Below, piece after piece: positions 49,101 through 60,933 of a stretch of 64,000 bases of DNA (positions are counted from its first letter, which is position 1; each line of letters starts with the position of its first letter). This stretch comes from Syngnathus acus (Eukaryota > Chordata > Actinopteri > Syngnathiformes > Syngnathidae). The notes beneath the pieces were generated by a model. That model ran no database searches. It saw only the letters and a program-made list of their open reading frames with translations, and was not told the origin of the DNA. Where the stretch lies: NCBI RefSeq assembly GCF_901709675.1, contig NC_051092.1:4592491-4656490 (forward strand), read 5' to 3'. A program made the position numbers and the translations under genes.

Positions 49101-52100
49101 CAAGACAATGACAAGCTAAAAGCAAAGGTGAAGTAAAAAAAAAAAAAAAAAAGATTCAGTGCTGCTTACATTGTTGCCATCTGTAATAAAGCCCAAAATA
49201 ATCAAGCAAATTAATTGACAACGATTTTCATAGTCAATAAATTGGCGACCCCCTCTTAATCGATTAATCGTTCAAATTAATTTCTTGTCATCCGTATTAA
49301 AGCCCAGAATAATAATCAAGCAAATTAATCGACAACTATTTTCAGAGTCGAGTAATCGTTTTAATCGTTCCAATTAATTGGCGACCCCCCTCTAATTGAT
49401 TAATCGCTCTTATATTTTAATTAATTTACAAATATGTCATAGTCAATTAATCGTTCTACTCGTTTTAATTGATTGACAACTTTTTTTTATAACCAACTAA
49501 TCGTTCTAATCTGAGCTCCTTGGGAATACCGTTTTTTTCCATGTATAATGCGCCCCCATGTATAATACGCACCCTAAAAATGGCATGTCGATGCTGGAAA
49601 AAAGCCTGTACCCATGTATAATACGCACCCAAATTTTGACTCCTACTTAAGTCCGTAAACGTAAAATTATTTCAGAAAAAAGATCATCTTTGGGAACAAC
49701 CGGATGTTATTCTGCCGGTCAGTATCACTGTGCATGCGCTAGCAAACTCGATAGCGAAGAAATGTTTCGGATTTGTGTAGGGTACATTGTGACAGCAAAC
49801 GAGCAGGTGATCGAGCAAGCGTCTGATACGAGAGCATTGTGTTCGTATGGAGCGTGTTTGAAGTGAACAGCAGAGAAGAAAGGAACAAGGCAAAGTGTTG
49901 TGAAATAAAATATTACCTGTAATACGCATTTAGGTAGAGAACTGAACTCTCGCTCTTTATATAGCTGACGTGTCTTGCGCATCCGTTCTGCGCATCTCTA
50001 ATGGCGGCCTCCGTATGATATCCGGTTTGCGATGGAGATTAAAAAACAAACAATATTTGACAATAACACACCATCAAGGATTGCATCATCGCATCAAACG
50101 ATGTGTCGTCAATTATGAATTTTACTGACTAAGTGTGTTGGGCTGGATGGCTGAATGCTATGCGCGATTGACAACAAACAAGAAGAAAGGTGATTTCAAG
50201 TTTTATTTCGAGGGAGATTTTCTTCCAAAAAAAAAAAAAAAATGTACCCATGTATAATGCGCACCCCAGATTTTAGGACAATAAATTAGTTAAATTGTGC
50301 GCATTATACATGGAAAAAAACGGTATTTCTTAGCACAGACAGTGTTTTGCCGACGATGCCTCTCCTCCATCATTTAGCTGCAGGAAAGCAAAGCCCAATG
50401 CATCCAAGCCGAGAAAGAAAGAAATGAGCGAGCGAGTCTTTTGGATGAACGAGAACGAGACCTGAGCATTGCGACGCGCAAGCAGAAGGAAGCTCAGGCT
50501 GCCGTGGACGCCTCCAATCATGTCAGCAAACAGCTTGAGGAGGCTGTGCAAAGGCAAACTCACTCTCTCAACACATGCTAGCATATGTTTTGACTGTTTG
50601 AATGTCATGTCAACGTGTGCCACACCAGGCTGGAGCTGAACAACATCAGGTTGGAGGCTTCGGCAAAGCAACAGTGCAACAAGTTTGATGCGCTTCAGAA
50701 GGTGGCTCAGGAGGACGCCAGGGTGAGCAGCGCTAAAAAAAAGAAATCAAAATCTCACACCAGCTCTAAAATGTGAAAAAAGATATATTTCGACAGATGA
50801 GAGCTCAATTGGAGGACTTGGTGACAAATCTTCAGAGTCGGAAGCTTACGTTGGAGGATCAACTCAACAAAGAGGCAAGCGCCGTGTTTTGTCACACTCA
50901 TCGAACGTGAATAGATGCGGTACGACTTTTGTGGTCTTCTGTTCAGGTTCAAAAACATAACGTGTTGTCAAACAGCGCTCAAGACACTCAGGTCATGTGG
51001 GCGGAGGAACTGAAGAGCCGCTCCAAGTTAGGACTCCGTCTAGCAGAGCTGGAAAAGGAAAAACATGACATGAACACCCAGGTGGCCGTTAACTCGTTCA
51101 TTTAATATCTTTAATAACCATCATTGACACTAAATGTTAAGTAGTGGTCAAAAACTCCAAATGTGACAAATGTTGAACAAGTTCTATTTCAGGTGGAAAT
51201 GGCCCAAAAGAAAGCCGAGGAATTAACAGAACAAAAATGGTCCGTCAACTCTCGTCTGGACCAGGAGATAAAGAGAAACTCGGAGCTTCAAAAGGAAATC
51301 TACAGGTGCTTACAAAACTTAGCCTCATATATGTCATTGCTGCATTTCTGAATTTCACTCCCACATTTAGGCTTCAATCTGTGCTTAAAATTGCCAAGAA
51401 GAAACTGCATGATCAGCAAACGAGTGTAGGGGACAGACAAAAGGTTTGTCTCTCGCAAAATCTGCTTCAAATCGACTCCATGTTTTGAATTTTTTCCCAT
51501 TTGTTCAGTTAAATCTCCAGGTTGACCAACTTCAGGCCAAGCTGGAGAAAGAAATGTCCTCCCGCAGCCAGTTGGAGAGGACCAAGAAGCAGCTGGAGGA
51601 GGAGGTGCTCAATCTGAGACGGAATCAAGGACCCCCTTCGGACGGAGTCGGCCCGGCGCCGCCAGCCAACATCCAATACCGATGCCACTGCTCAAAAGTC
51701 CCCAACCTTCCGAGCGAAGGACCGAGCTGCAGTGTGGAGGACTACCTGGCCAAGGTTGGTGCGATAAATGTGTCCAAACGTTGAATTGGTAATTGGCCAT
51801 TTTGTATCAAATTTATTGTCACCTCTTTAGCCTAATGTCGTCCTTAAGAACCAATTGGTGATTTATTTTTATTTTTATTTTTTTAATGTTCTGTATCATA
51901 CCATGATGGTAGTTGTACTTCATTTTTAGTATGTCATTTTCTCTGCCTTTTCGTAATTCCATTTACAATTCATTCTGTGGCCGTTATGATTTATTCCATT
52001 GCGTTGCAGATGCGGCAAGATCTGGACGAAGCCATGTCAAGAGAATTAGGCAATCGTAAGTACCCCGAAGCGATTTTTGCCGCCTTTGTGTACATTCTCA

Positions 52101-52275
52101 AACTGCCTCCTAAATAACAATGTCAAAATGATGCGGCGTTGGACCTGAACGTTTTGTAACCAGTGTTCCTTCCTCAGCCTCTGTGAAACTGGACATGCCT
52201 TCGACGTGTGTGTCGCCTGTGAGTCGGGCAAGACAGCAGTATGTCAATATATTGAAGAAGAACCGGCAGGTATAA
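43128..52275 (+). CDS. ANKRD26-like ankyrin-repeat/coiled-coil protein, copy A (complete)
   Basis: 32 exons, 4770 nt, 1589 aa plus TAA (52273-52275): 43128-43339, 43406-43520, 43590-43763, 43855-43961, 44032-44169, 44358-44494, 44625-44695, 44801-44858, 44929-44973, 45041-45274, 45355-45441, 45525-45592, 45944-46429, 46599-46711, 46785-46967, 47060-47078, 47162-47264, 47331-47487, 47613-47670, 47741-47875, 47969-48320, 48380-48885, 48975-49127, 50378-50553, 50629-50722, 50797-50874, 50947-51081, 51193-51305, 51371-51443, 51509-51754, 52010-52055, 52178-52275. All phases join. Start MKKLFASF matches human ANKRD26 MKKIF. Five to six ankyrin repeats follow (EKLHKAAWLGDV, TALHLACANGYAEAV, TPLMKAVQCQ, TALHLAANIP, SPLMMAAGNGH), then an acidic/polar linker and a long coiled coil, ending QQYVNILKKN as the human protein ends EYVQLLKKN. 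Mammalian ANKRD26 is at centriole distal appendages. Introns 24 and 26 have GC donors. The DUF3496 core present in B is missing. Confidence 0.9.
49102..49500. repeat. Tandem AATTAATCG-rich repeat in copy A intron 23
   Basis: Part of the 1.25-kb intron 49128-50377. Two to three imperfect units of about 120 bp carry AAAGCCCA(A/G)AATAAT, CAAGCAAATTAAT, GACAAC and TTGGCGACCCCC. The left boundary is approximate. Confidence 0.75.
49527..50325. mobile_element. Non-autonomous DNA transposon (MITE), TA target site
   Basis: Perfect 25-bp terminal inverted repeats beginning CCGTTTTTTTCCATG (49529-49553) and ending CATGGAAAAAAACGG (50299-50323), each flanked by TA. Element length 795 bp. The motif CCATGTATAATRCGC recurs near both ends (about 49539, 49556, 49613, 50249). 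The TA duplication suggests the Tc1/mariner/pogo superfamily; no transposase ORF is recognisable. Located in copy A intron 23. Confidence 0.8.
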
Positions 52276-52550
52276 AACCAGTTTGGACAAAGACACCGAA
52301 TTGGACGATCTGAGAAATCCCAACCCAACTCATGTTGGTGCTATTTTCAATCTGTAATATTTTTATAAAGTCTCATTCAAGTGTTACATGAATCGACAAG
52401 TCAGTGTAAAGGACATAAATCAGTCGTATATATTGTAGATATATTTTGCTATGTGGGCACCCTTTAGCCAACCAACACTGTCCCTTTGTCCATTAATGTT
52501 CTGTATTGTGCAAAGCAAGAACTGACAGATGTGACACATCCAATTCCATT

Positions 52551-52557
52551 TAATAAA
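52551..52557 (+). terminator. Polyadenylation signal of copy A
   Basis: AATAAA in CATTTAATAAACAG, about 280 bp after the stop; the only such signal in the immediate 3' flank on the plus strand. Confidence 0.55.
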
Positions 52558-53906
52558 CAGTCTTTTCTAGGAAAGTAGCAATTTTGAGTGGTAACGGAAC
52601 TTATTACATCGACCAACCATCTACAATGGCGAATTATAACATGGGTTCAGTCGTGGTTCAAACAATTACTGTGATTTTTTGTTGTACAAAAAAGTGCTGG
52701 AACAAGTTGGACGTGCATTTAAACGTTGGTAGAAAATTTCTACCATCATTTCTACTAGAAATGATAAATGCAGTTCATATGTAAAGGTTATAAGTCATGT
52801 TTAGGTTCATATTTAAATTTCCCCATCAAGCGGAATATGACACTCCTAACTTTTTGTCAGTTTTGTATTCCATCATTTAAAAAGAAATATTGAAACAATC
52901 ATGGTAAAAAATGGTCAGGTGTCCCCAAACAATAACCAGTATGATTAAAACGGACAAAATCAAATTCTGGTCTTCTTTTCTGGGACGTCACGTGACAAAA
53001 ATGTTTGTAAATTAGGCCGTCCCCCCCACGCAAATATGGTATCTTCCACAACGTTCTTTAAGTGAAGGTCCGGGAAAACCCATTATGAGTGATGACGCAA
53101 TGACCCGCACACAGCAGGTGAGCAAAATAACTAAGCGCGTTCTAGTACGCCACCGGTGTTAATGAGAGCAAACCACAACGCAAAAACCCAACCGCCATAC
53201 TAAGTGTACATTGTTCCATCCTTCCTTCCCCCCTTGAAAAAAAACGTGACGTTTTAAATGACGTCACTCGGTAGAGGGAACTAGTAATTTATATGTATAG
53301 GCTCGTGTGACAATAAAGCCATCGATACCAATGACCTCATGACGCGTCTGAGATTTTCGTGTTTGCCTGTTTACTTGCAATTGTAAAAATTGGAGAGAAA
53401 AAAAAGACAAAAATAAAAAATGAAAAAACGGGTTACAGAAAGTAAGATGGTTTTTTTTTTTGGTTGATCATGAAAATGGTCACGAAAGTTTGCTCGAGTT
53501 TAGAGTTTCGGTACCGCGACGATCCAGCTCACTTTAGAAAAGTGTTGGTATGTACGTCATGCACCTGTTCTTATTCTTAGTTTTGTTTATGGAAAATGCA
53601 TATCTTAACAAATTAGCTAGCTTTCAATCCAAAATGACTCGCCAATTGTTTAGTGAATGAATTTGAGAGCTTAGCTTCATTGTTGGGACGTATCACATGA
53701 TGCAGGCTATTCTTTTTTTGTTGCCATATCACTTGAGGAAGCTGGTGTGCAAATGACATCATCAAGGTGTTTTTGTTGTTGTTGTTGAAAAAGTAGCATT
53801 TTGGCCCTACCTCAATCTATCTATTCAGGGATGAGAGGCGCCACCGGTGATCCTTTAACAGCAGTTAAGTAGCGGAGCGTGGCGGTGCAAACGCTGCTGT
53901 GTAAGG
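52558..53906. other. Region between copies A and B, with copy B promoter
   Basis: About 1.35 kb. Contains GACGTCACGTGAC near 52983-52998, a CRE TGACGTCA at 53259-53266, and another GTGACGTT just before it. No coding sequence seen. Copy B presumably starts transcription between 53.2 and 53.9 kb. Confidence 0.45.
53259..53266 (+). promoter_or_regulatory. CRE (TGACGTCA) upstream of copy B
   Basis: Palindromic CREB/ATF site about 640 bp upstream of the copy B ATG; copy A has the same octamer about 420 bp upstream of its ATG. Confidence 0.4.
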
Positions 53907-56900
53907 ATGAAGAAATTATTCAAGTTCCCGAGATGGAAGTCATCAGTTGATGCATGTGACTGCGCTTCCGTAACCACAAATGCCAGTGATATAAGAGAAA
54001 ATGAGATGGGCAAGTTTCATAAGGCAGCCTGGCAGGGTGATATGGCCAAACTGGAGAAGCTTGTCAAAAATGTTGATATCAATCAGCTTGACAAACACAA
54101 CAGGTCAGTGTGGGTAGAAGACAGAATGCTTGGTTTAAAAAAAAAAAAAAATATATATATATATATTATATATATTATATATATCTTTCTCTCCTGTTAT
54201 AGAACAGCACTTCACCTTGCTTGCACCCGTGGAAATGTCGAGGTGGTGAAATTCCTGATCAAGAAAAATGCCCAGGTCAATTTCTCTGACAAACAAAATA
54301 AAACTCCTTTAATTAAGGTAAGCCCGGATAGACTTGTAATACGTTTTGTGACTTTGTGGTTTTCTTTGTCCTGATGTGACTTGTTCATTTTCTCAGGCAG
54401 TGCAGGAACAACATAATCTGTGCACCAACATTCTCCTTGAAAACAAAGCCGACCCCAACCTGGTGGACTCTGATGGAAACACAGCTTTACATCTGGCCTC
54501 CAGCATCCCGTCACTCTCCGTCATCATCTTGCTCGTGAAGCACGGCGCTGACATCAACGTCAAAAATCGGGTGAGCACTTTCTCTTAACTCCTTCAGCGG
54601 CAGCCCAATTCAAATGGAAATTTGACATCCATCGTGGTCATTGGCAGTCATTCGCACATACCCGAGTCATTAGTTGTTACATGTCTTAAATTCTGACGCT
54701 ATTTTCAGGAGGGCATTTCACCCCTGACTGTGGCAGTCCAAGAGGACCACATAGAAGTGGCAGAGTTTCTGCTGAAGAAAGGTGCCAATGTTAATATTGT
54801 GGACAGACATCGGAGGTCGGAAAGCAGTGACACGCTTCTTATTTCAATGAGCCCATCTTGTCAAGTGACTTTGCGTCTCCAAAAAAATACACAGGTCGCC
54901 GTTAATGTTGGCCGCGGCTAACGGACACTTTGACATGGTGCGACTGCTCCTAAAGTATAAAGCCAACATTGAACTAAAAGATAGCCGAGGACAGTCAGCT
55001 GAGAACTACGCCGAGTTGGAATATCATGACACGTAGGTTGATCTTGCGTTTTTTTTTCTTTATAAATCATCTGTCATGGCACAATCATGGTGACGTTTCA
55101 TTTTGTCCTCTAGCTGTAGCGTCCTCATTACTGAGCACAGGAAGAGACCGCCCACCTCCCTCCTGGTCTTGCCAAGCCCAAGTAAAAGGAGGTCCAAATC
55201 CCTGGAACGTATCTCGATTAAAGATGGTATGTATTTAGTGAAGCTCACCTGTGTTGCAAAAACAACTTTATGTTTTGTGTTCACTCCTGCAGTTGGAAGT
55301 GTTGACCGACGAAGTTCTACAGGTGGACACAAAGAGGAACTGAAACGGAAAGATGTAGGCCCAAACAAGAAGAATTGATATTGCTGTATTTTGGTGATTC
55401 AAATTTATTTTTGTGTGTGTGACCAGAGTGAAATGAGCCACTTGGTGAGGTTTTCGACCCTATTGGATAAAGGAAAAACTGAAAAGTTTGGTGAGTGGAG
55501 AATCACAAGTCACAATAGCCAAAGCATGCGTGATTGTCTTGAACATGTCTTTGCTTCTCTCACAGACAACGAAGAAACGGGTTCAGGTGAGCTTCGCTCG
55601 TCTTGTATAAAATATTTTTTCTTTTTTTTTTTTTTTTTAAGTTCAGCCGAGCGTCATACTTGTCGCGTTCATTCGATTATACCTTGTTTTTTGGATCAGA
55701 ATGGGATAAAGCCAGCAACGCCAGTAAAAGGGCTGTGCCCGAAGGATCGGTGGCTTCGCAGAACTCTGAAGAATTCGCGGAATATTCTAATTCCTCTGTG
55801 GAGGCCAAGAAGCTTGAGGTGTTTCCAAAGGCAGCCGGAAGGAATCTCTCGGACAGGGTAAACTTGAGCCCACATCATTAAGATGATGTCATCATCATCA
55901 TCGGTTTAAAGTCCGCTTTCCAGGCGCCGCTGGGTTGGACATCATTAAGATGATGTCACTGCTTTATATCAGATCTTTAAAGTTTTTGGTATCCCCTATC
56001 ACTTAAAGCACATCAGATCCTCTAAGTCAAAGTGGGCACGCTTACGGCATTTGCAATTGGCCCAAAAAAACGTGCACGTGTTTGGCTGACTGTCATAAAT
56101 CATGCAAATTGCATTTATTTATTTATATACCTCGTGTCGGAATATATTGAAAAAAAGTCTCCTCCGTTGATAATGTCTATTTAAATCGCTCAAGCCAACA
56201 TTTTGAGCATTCGCTGATAATGTAATTTAATTTTGGAAAAGTCAAGCAGTAGTGATTCACCCTTCTATTTGGGGGAAAAAAAAACAATTTGAGCGGAGGA
56301 CCACAAGAAGACCATGTTCTCATTTTGGTAATGACCGACTTTGTTTTCAGGTTTGGATGTCACGAATGTCGAGTAGCTCGATTAGATCTTTCCGTTGCGC
56401 TTAAGTAAAGCTAATGTAAGCTCGTGTATTGAGATTGCTGACCTCTGACCTTCTCTTGTAGTGGCTTTTTCAGGGTGCCAAAGAGCCTTCTCAGAGTCTT
56501 CCAGTGAAAAATCCAAATACTGCTTTTGACCTTGTCGCCAGAAGATTAGAAGGACATGCAAGTGAGAAAGCTGAGAGTTCAGTGAGCTGCAAAGGCAGTT
56601 TATTGGGGAACAAGGAAATGTCAAGTCCACCTGACGCCTCTTCAAATTCAAAGAAGCCAACAGTAAGGTACGCACGCTTCGCACATTAAATTTGGCCGCA
56701 CACTCCCAAAAGATGGCTGGAAAATGTATGTAGTTATTTTTCATTTCATTATTTATTCTTGTATCTTTTATTTTATTATTTATTTTATTATTATCTATTT
56801 TATTTATTTTTCATTTCATTATTTATTGATTTTGTTTCTTTTATATTTTATTTTTCATTTCATTATTTATTCATTCTGTATTTCTTTTACTTTGATCTAA

Positions 56901-59900
56901 ATCTCAATATTTCGTGAATTGAGATTCCCAAAAACGGGGGCAGTACGGTGCCTTAGTGGTTGGCCCTTGTGAGGTTCAGGGCTTGTGAGGTTCAGGGCTT
57001 GAATTTCTACTCTGTCCTTCTTCTCTGTGGGGACTGCGGACTCCTCCCGCCCACCCAGAAACCCAAATTAGGTTCATTGAAGCCTGTAATTTCTTTGTAG
57101 GTTTGGATGCTGTTATGTCGATTTTCAGCCCTCCAATGATGGGCGTCCAATCGAGGGTGAATCATCACCCAATGACAACTTGGATAGTCCCCAGCACACC
57201 CACGACTCAAATGAGGACGCTGGGTATAGAAAATGAATGGTTGAATTTCAATTAGGATTTTTTTTGTCCCAAATCCGGCTAAAAATGCATTCACCAAATT
57301 TACTTTCGGGGTCGGGGGTCAAAGAAGCGTAGAATGGCTCTTCCCAGCTTGACTTTGATGGCGAGCTTCGTGTTCTTGTGTTTCCGTAGCAGACCACGGA
57401 CCACATCACTGCTGCAGCGGTTCTCCATAACAAGGAAACCGGACGAGCAAGCCGCAGAGAAGATTTCACAACTGGAATTAGTTAGCAAGGCTCACTCCAG
57501 CAGAGCCGTTACCCTCAACCGAGATCTTCCTGTAAACGACGACACTTTGAGTGATGACTCGGAGGATGAAGGAAGGTAGATATGCAAAATGACTTTTGCT
57601 GAGATGAACGTGACACAATTCTACAATAAATTTCTGTTTGTTGGCAACAGGTCGCAATCCAAACAAAAGATGAAGAAACAGGTAAGCAATGGAATGGTTT
57701 TTTCCAATACAGTTTGTGGTGCGGAAAGTGAATTCAGTTAACATGTTCTGTTCCAAATCCAGCGCATTGACGAAATGGAGATCTCCGAAGAACTTGATGA
57801 GATCACGTCCTCATCGGATGGGACTCTGGAGGAAGGTGAGTTCCCACACCCCCTTCTGAACTAGAAGGCATCGTCTCTAATAAATTTTCTTTCTAATACC
57901 AAATTGTCACGGGTACATGATGTCATTGACTTCCTCGTATGCTCCACTTTTTTTTTTCCAGTGGATAACCAATTTAGGGTGAAGCTGGAAGACTTCGTGA
58001 GTCAACCGATCAAGCACCCCATTCTCAAATCCACAGACCATCACGGCTCCTCTGTCAAGGTGACCAGACTAAAAGAGGAGACGGCCCAGTTGAAGAGCAG
58101 AATGGAGGAGGCCAAAGACGACCATTGTGTCATGGAGCACAAACGCATGCAGCTGGAAGCCGAACTCGCCAACCTCAGGTAGAACCTCAATCATCTTATG
58201 ATCTTTGAGCTTAGCTGAGCTTGCTTTTTATTTCTTCCGTCAACAGATCGTCGTCAAAGCAACGGCAAGAAGACTCCCTCAATACCATCAACATGGCCAA
58301 ACTCAACAAAAGCAAGGTGAGGAAGAAGCGTATCCAATTGTTGAAACGCTCTCGAAGATCTGGCGGCCATGTGACTTTTGTTTCATCCGCCCCAAGCTCG
58401 AAGAAGACCTCCGACAGGCCCATGTGCAGTTGTCTCAGGAACGCTGCACAAATGCACAACTGCAGCAAAAACTAAAGAGTCAGGACTGCAAGCAACAGAC
58501 CATTGAAGAGGACTACAAAAGAACAGAACATAATGTGGTAATTTTCAACCCCTCCTCCTCCCCCCAAAAAAAGACATTCCTCATAAAAAGTATCCCAACA
58601 AATTTCCAGTCATCTGCAACCTTGAATCTTGTAGGATCATCTAAGAACCGAGCTTGCGCACAGCAGCACCAAACAAAAGGACCTTCTTGAGGAGAACGAA
58701 GCCCTCAAGGAGCAGCTGGAAGATCTTCGCCAAGATCTCCGACTCACCAGCGACAACCACGCCCAAAGCGCCTTGGAGTTGAACAACCTGATTACGGGAT
58801 TGAAGTGCGAAGTGACCCTCGCCAACGCCCGACTGGAAGCTCAGTGTCAGGCTTATAGCCGATTGGAAGCCGAGACTCTGCTCCAGGGGAAGGAGGAACA
58901 GGAGCGACTGAAAGACAAACTTGCAAGTCAGTAAACACCATAGCTCGCCCGTACTGTAAAAGCATTGACCGATTTTTACTCATCCGCCGAAATGGATCTC
59001 CCCAGGTGAGATGGCCATTCAACGAGAAGCCTTCAACAAACTGTCCCAGAAGCTGTCCAAGGCCAAGGCGCAGGGCAACTCACTGGAGAACGACGTACAT
59101 CGAATGGAGGCGCAGCTGACGGAGAAGAACGCGCAGATCGCTACCCTGCAGCGGAAGATGGACCAAGTCACCACGCGCGTGAAAGAGGTGGAAGCGCTTC
59201 TGCAGACCGAGAAGGACCTGGTCAGCTGGGCCGGAGCGCGCCAGGAGGCCACGCAGGAGCTGCTGAGCAAATCTCAAAGCGAAGGCGCCATGCTACAGCA
59301 AAAGTTGGACGAGACCCAAAAATTGTGTGTCGCAAAGGACATCGCCGTGTCGGACGCCCAAAAGTGTTTCAGTGAAATTTGCGAAGACAGAGTCCAACTG
59401 GTGCAGGACAGGAATCAGGATCTCACCGCCAAGGCCGCCGAACTTCGAGAATATCTCCACCAATTACAGGAGGAGAAAAAAGATAAAGAGGTGAGGTCAT
59501 CTTATCACGTTTGGAATGATTTCACGGGTGGCCGATCGCTGTCTAAATGTCGTCTCCGCCGCTCCAGACGAGTCTGAAGCAGTTGCAGGCCGAGTTTGCC
59601 GACTTACTGGTGAAGGTGTCGAAGTGTGAAACTTCTCTAGAGCTCCACGAGCGATATCACGTCGAAGCGGAGGAAGAAAAAGCGCGACTGCACAAAGAGG
59701 TGGACAAGCTTCAACGAAAGGTATTCAACGTCAATACTCTGGTTTTTTTTTTCCTGATGCCGGTGGTGTCGCTAATACTGACACATTCCAAATATGAAAA
59801 GTGATGCATTTAAAAAAACAAAACAAAACAAAAACATTGCTGTTAATGCTCGCACTTTGTCGCCTAGTTGGAGGAACGAGTCAAACAGCTGGAAGAAGTC

Positions 59901-60933
59901 GTGCACCGGTACTGGACAACGCCACACAGTCGTGTCAGCAGATTTTTGACATTCTTCTAACATTTCCTCGTTTGAATGCATCCAGGCAACGAGCTCTACT
60001 TAGAGGCGCTAAGAGGAAATTGCAAGATCACCAAGCAAGTGAAATCATGAGGGATAAGGTTTGTTTCCCCGATGGATACGGTGCGTCACCTCCGGACAAC
60101 TTCTCGTGCCTCACATTTGCCGTTTTCTCCCACACCAGGTGAACGAGCTGCAAGCCGAGCTGAGGAGGCAAATGTCCTTCCGCGGCCTCCTGGAGAGAAA
60201 TAAGAGCCAGTTGGAGGACGAGGTGCAGAGCCTGCGACGCCTAGTGGAGATGAACACGGTGGAGCACAGGAATGCGGAACAGTACCGGCGGGAAATCGAG
60301 GAGAAGGCCCGACAGGAAATACAGAAAAAAATCCACGAGGTCAACCTCTTCTTACAGGTAGGATGACGCCGAGGCCACGGCAAAAAGACCAGACGAAGTC
60401 AGCTTTCGGTTTGATCTTCTCCCCTCAGTCGCAGGCAGCGACGCAGGAGGCGCAGGACCAGATTAAAGCCTGCACCGAAGTCAGCCTGCGCTCCAAGATC
60501 CAAGAACTGGAAGGAGAACTGAAACGATCTCGCAGCATCCAGCACGACACCATCGCCCAGAGAGACGCCTTGCACAAAGAGCTGAAGCGCTACCGGCAGA
60601 TGCACAGAGAAGAGCAATGTCTGCGCAAGTCCCTCAGCAACGACCTCAAAAGGTACAAGTGTGAGTGAGGACGGCGGTCTCCAAAAGCACAATTTCGAGC
60701 GAGTCTTCTCAACTGCTCCTTTTTCTCACGTCTGCAGGAGTAACAGTCGCCTGACGGCAGCCAATTCCAAATTGCTCAGCGAGCGCTGCAACTCTCTGGT
60801 CGCCTCAGCGACGCCGGTCCCCGTGGCTTCCACCTCCAGCGGCATGGCAGCGCCGTACCGGATGCGGACCTCCAGAATCCTCAACCCTATGGCTGAAGGA
60901 GCCAGCGGCAACGTGGAGGGTTATCTTTCCAAG
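53907..60933 (+). CDS. ANKRD26-like ankyrin-repeat/coiled-coil protein, copy B (3' end uncertain)
   Basis: 25 exons, 3744 nt, 1248 codons in unbroken frame: 53907-54103, 54203-54317, 54397-54570, 54709-54815, 54895-55032, 55114-55226, 55293-55354, 55427-55490, 55566-55586, 55700-55857, 56474-56667, 57390-57575, 57651-57681, 57763-57835, 57962-58178, 58247-58316, 58397-58537, 58635-58926, 59006-59490, 59568-59720, 59868-59908, 59986-60058, 60139-60357, 60429-60652, 60738-60933. Start MKKLFKF parallels copy A, with the same ankyrin exon structure (TALHLACTRGNVEVV, TALHLASSIPSLSV, SPLMLAAANGHFDMV). The coiled coil follows; exons 24-25 (LKRYRQMHREEQCLRKSLSNDLKR, SRLTAANSKLLSER) correspond to the DUF3496 region of human ANKRD26. 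B lacks counterparts of A exons 25-28. After GYLSK at 60933 I cannot find the expected terminal exons (as A exons 31-32). Reading on meets a stop at 61161; an acceptor before 61835 would give CGC TGA at once. Confidence 0.87.
54150..54183. repeat. TA repeat in copy B intron 1
   Basis: AT/TA run with two TT interruptions, preceded by a poly-A tract. Confidence 0.85.
56933..57242 (+). repeat. Degraded tRNA-derived SINE in copy B intron 11
   Basis: About 310 bp that follow the full order of a common fish SINE: CAGTACGGTGCCTTAGTGGT head, a TGTGGGGACTGC segment, CTCCTCCCGCCCACCC, AATTAGGTTCATTGAAG, CCAATGATGGGCGTCCA, CAGGGTG-like block, CCCCAGCACACCCACGAC, and a tail GTATAGAAAATGAATGG. Strongly mutated, hence old. 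Confidence 0.7.

Noticed and set aside
56474-56662. Copy B exon 11 ending at the first GTAAG (after 56662)
   Set aside because: It gives phase 0 and a stop in exon 12; the donor after 56667 (AAG|GTACGC) gives phase 2 and restores the frame shared with copy C.
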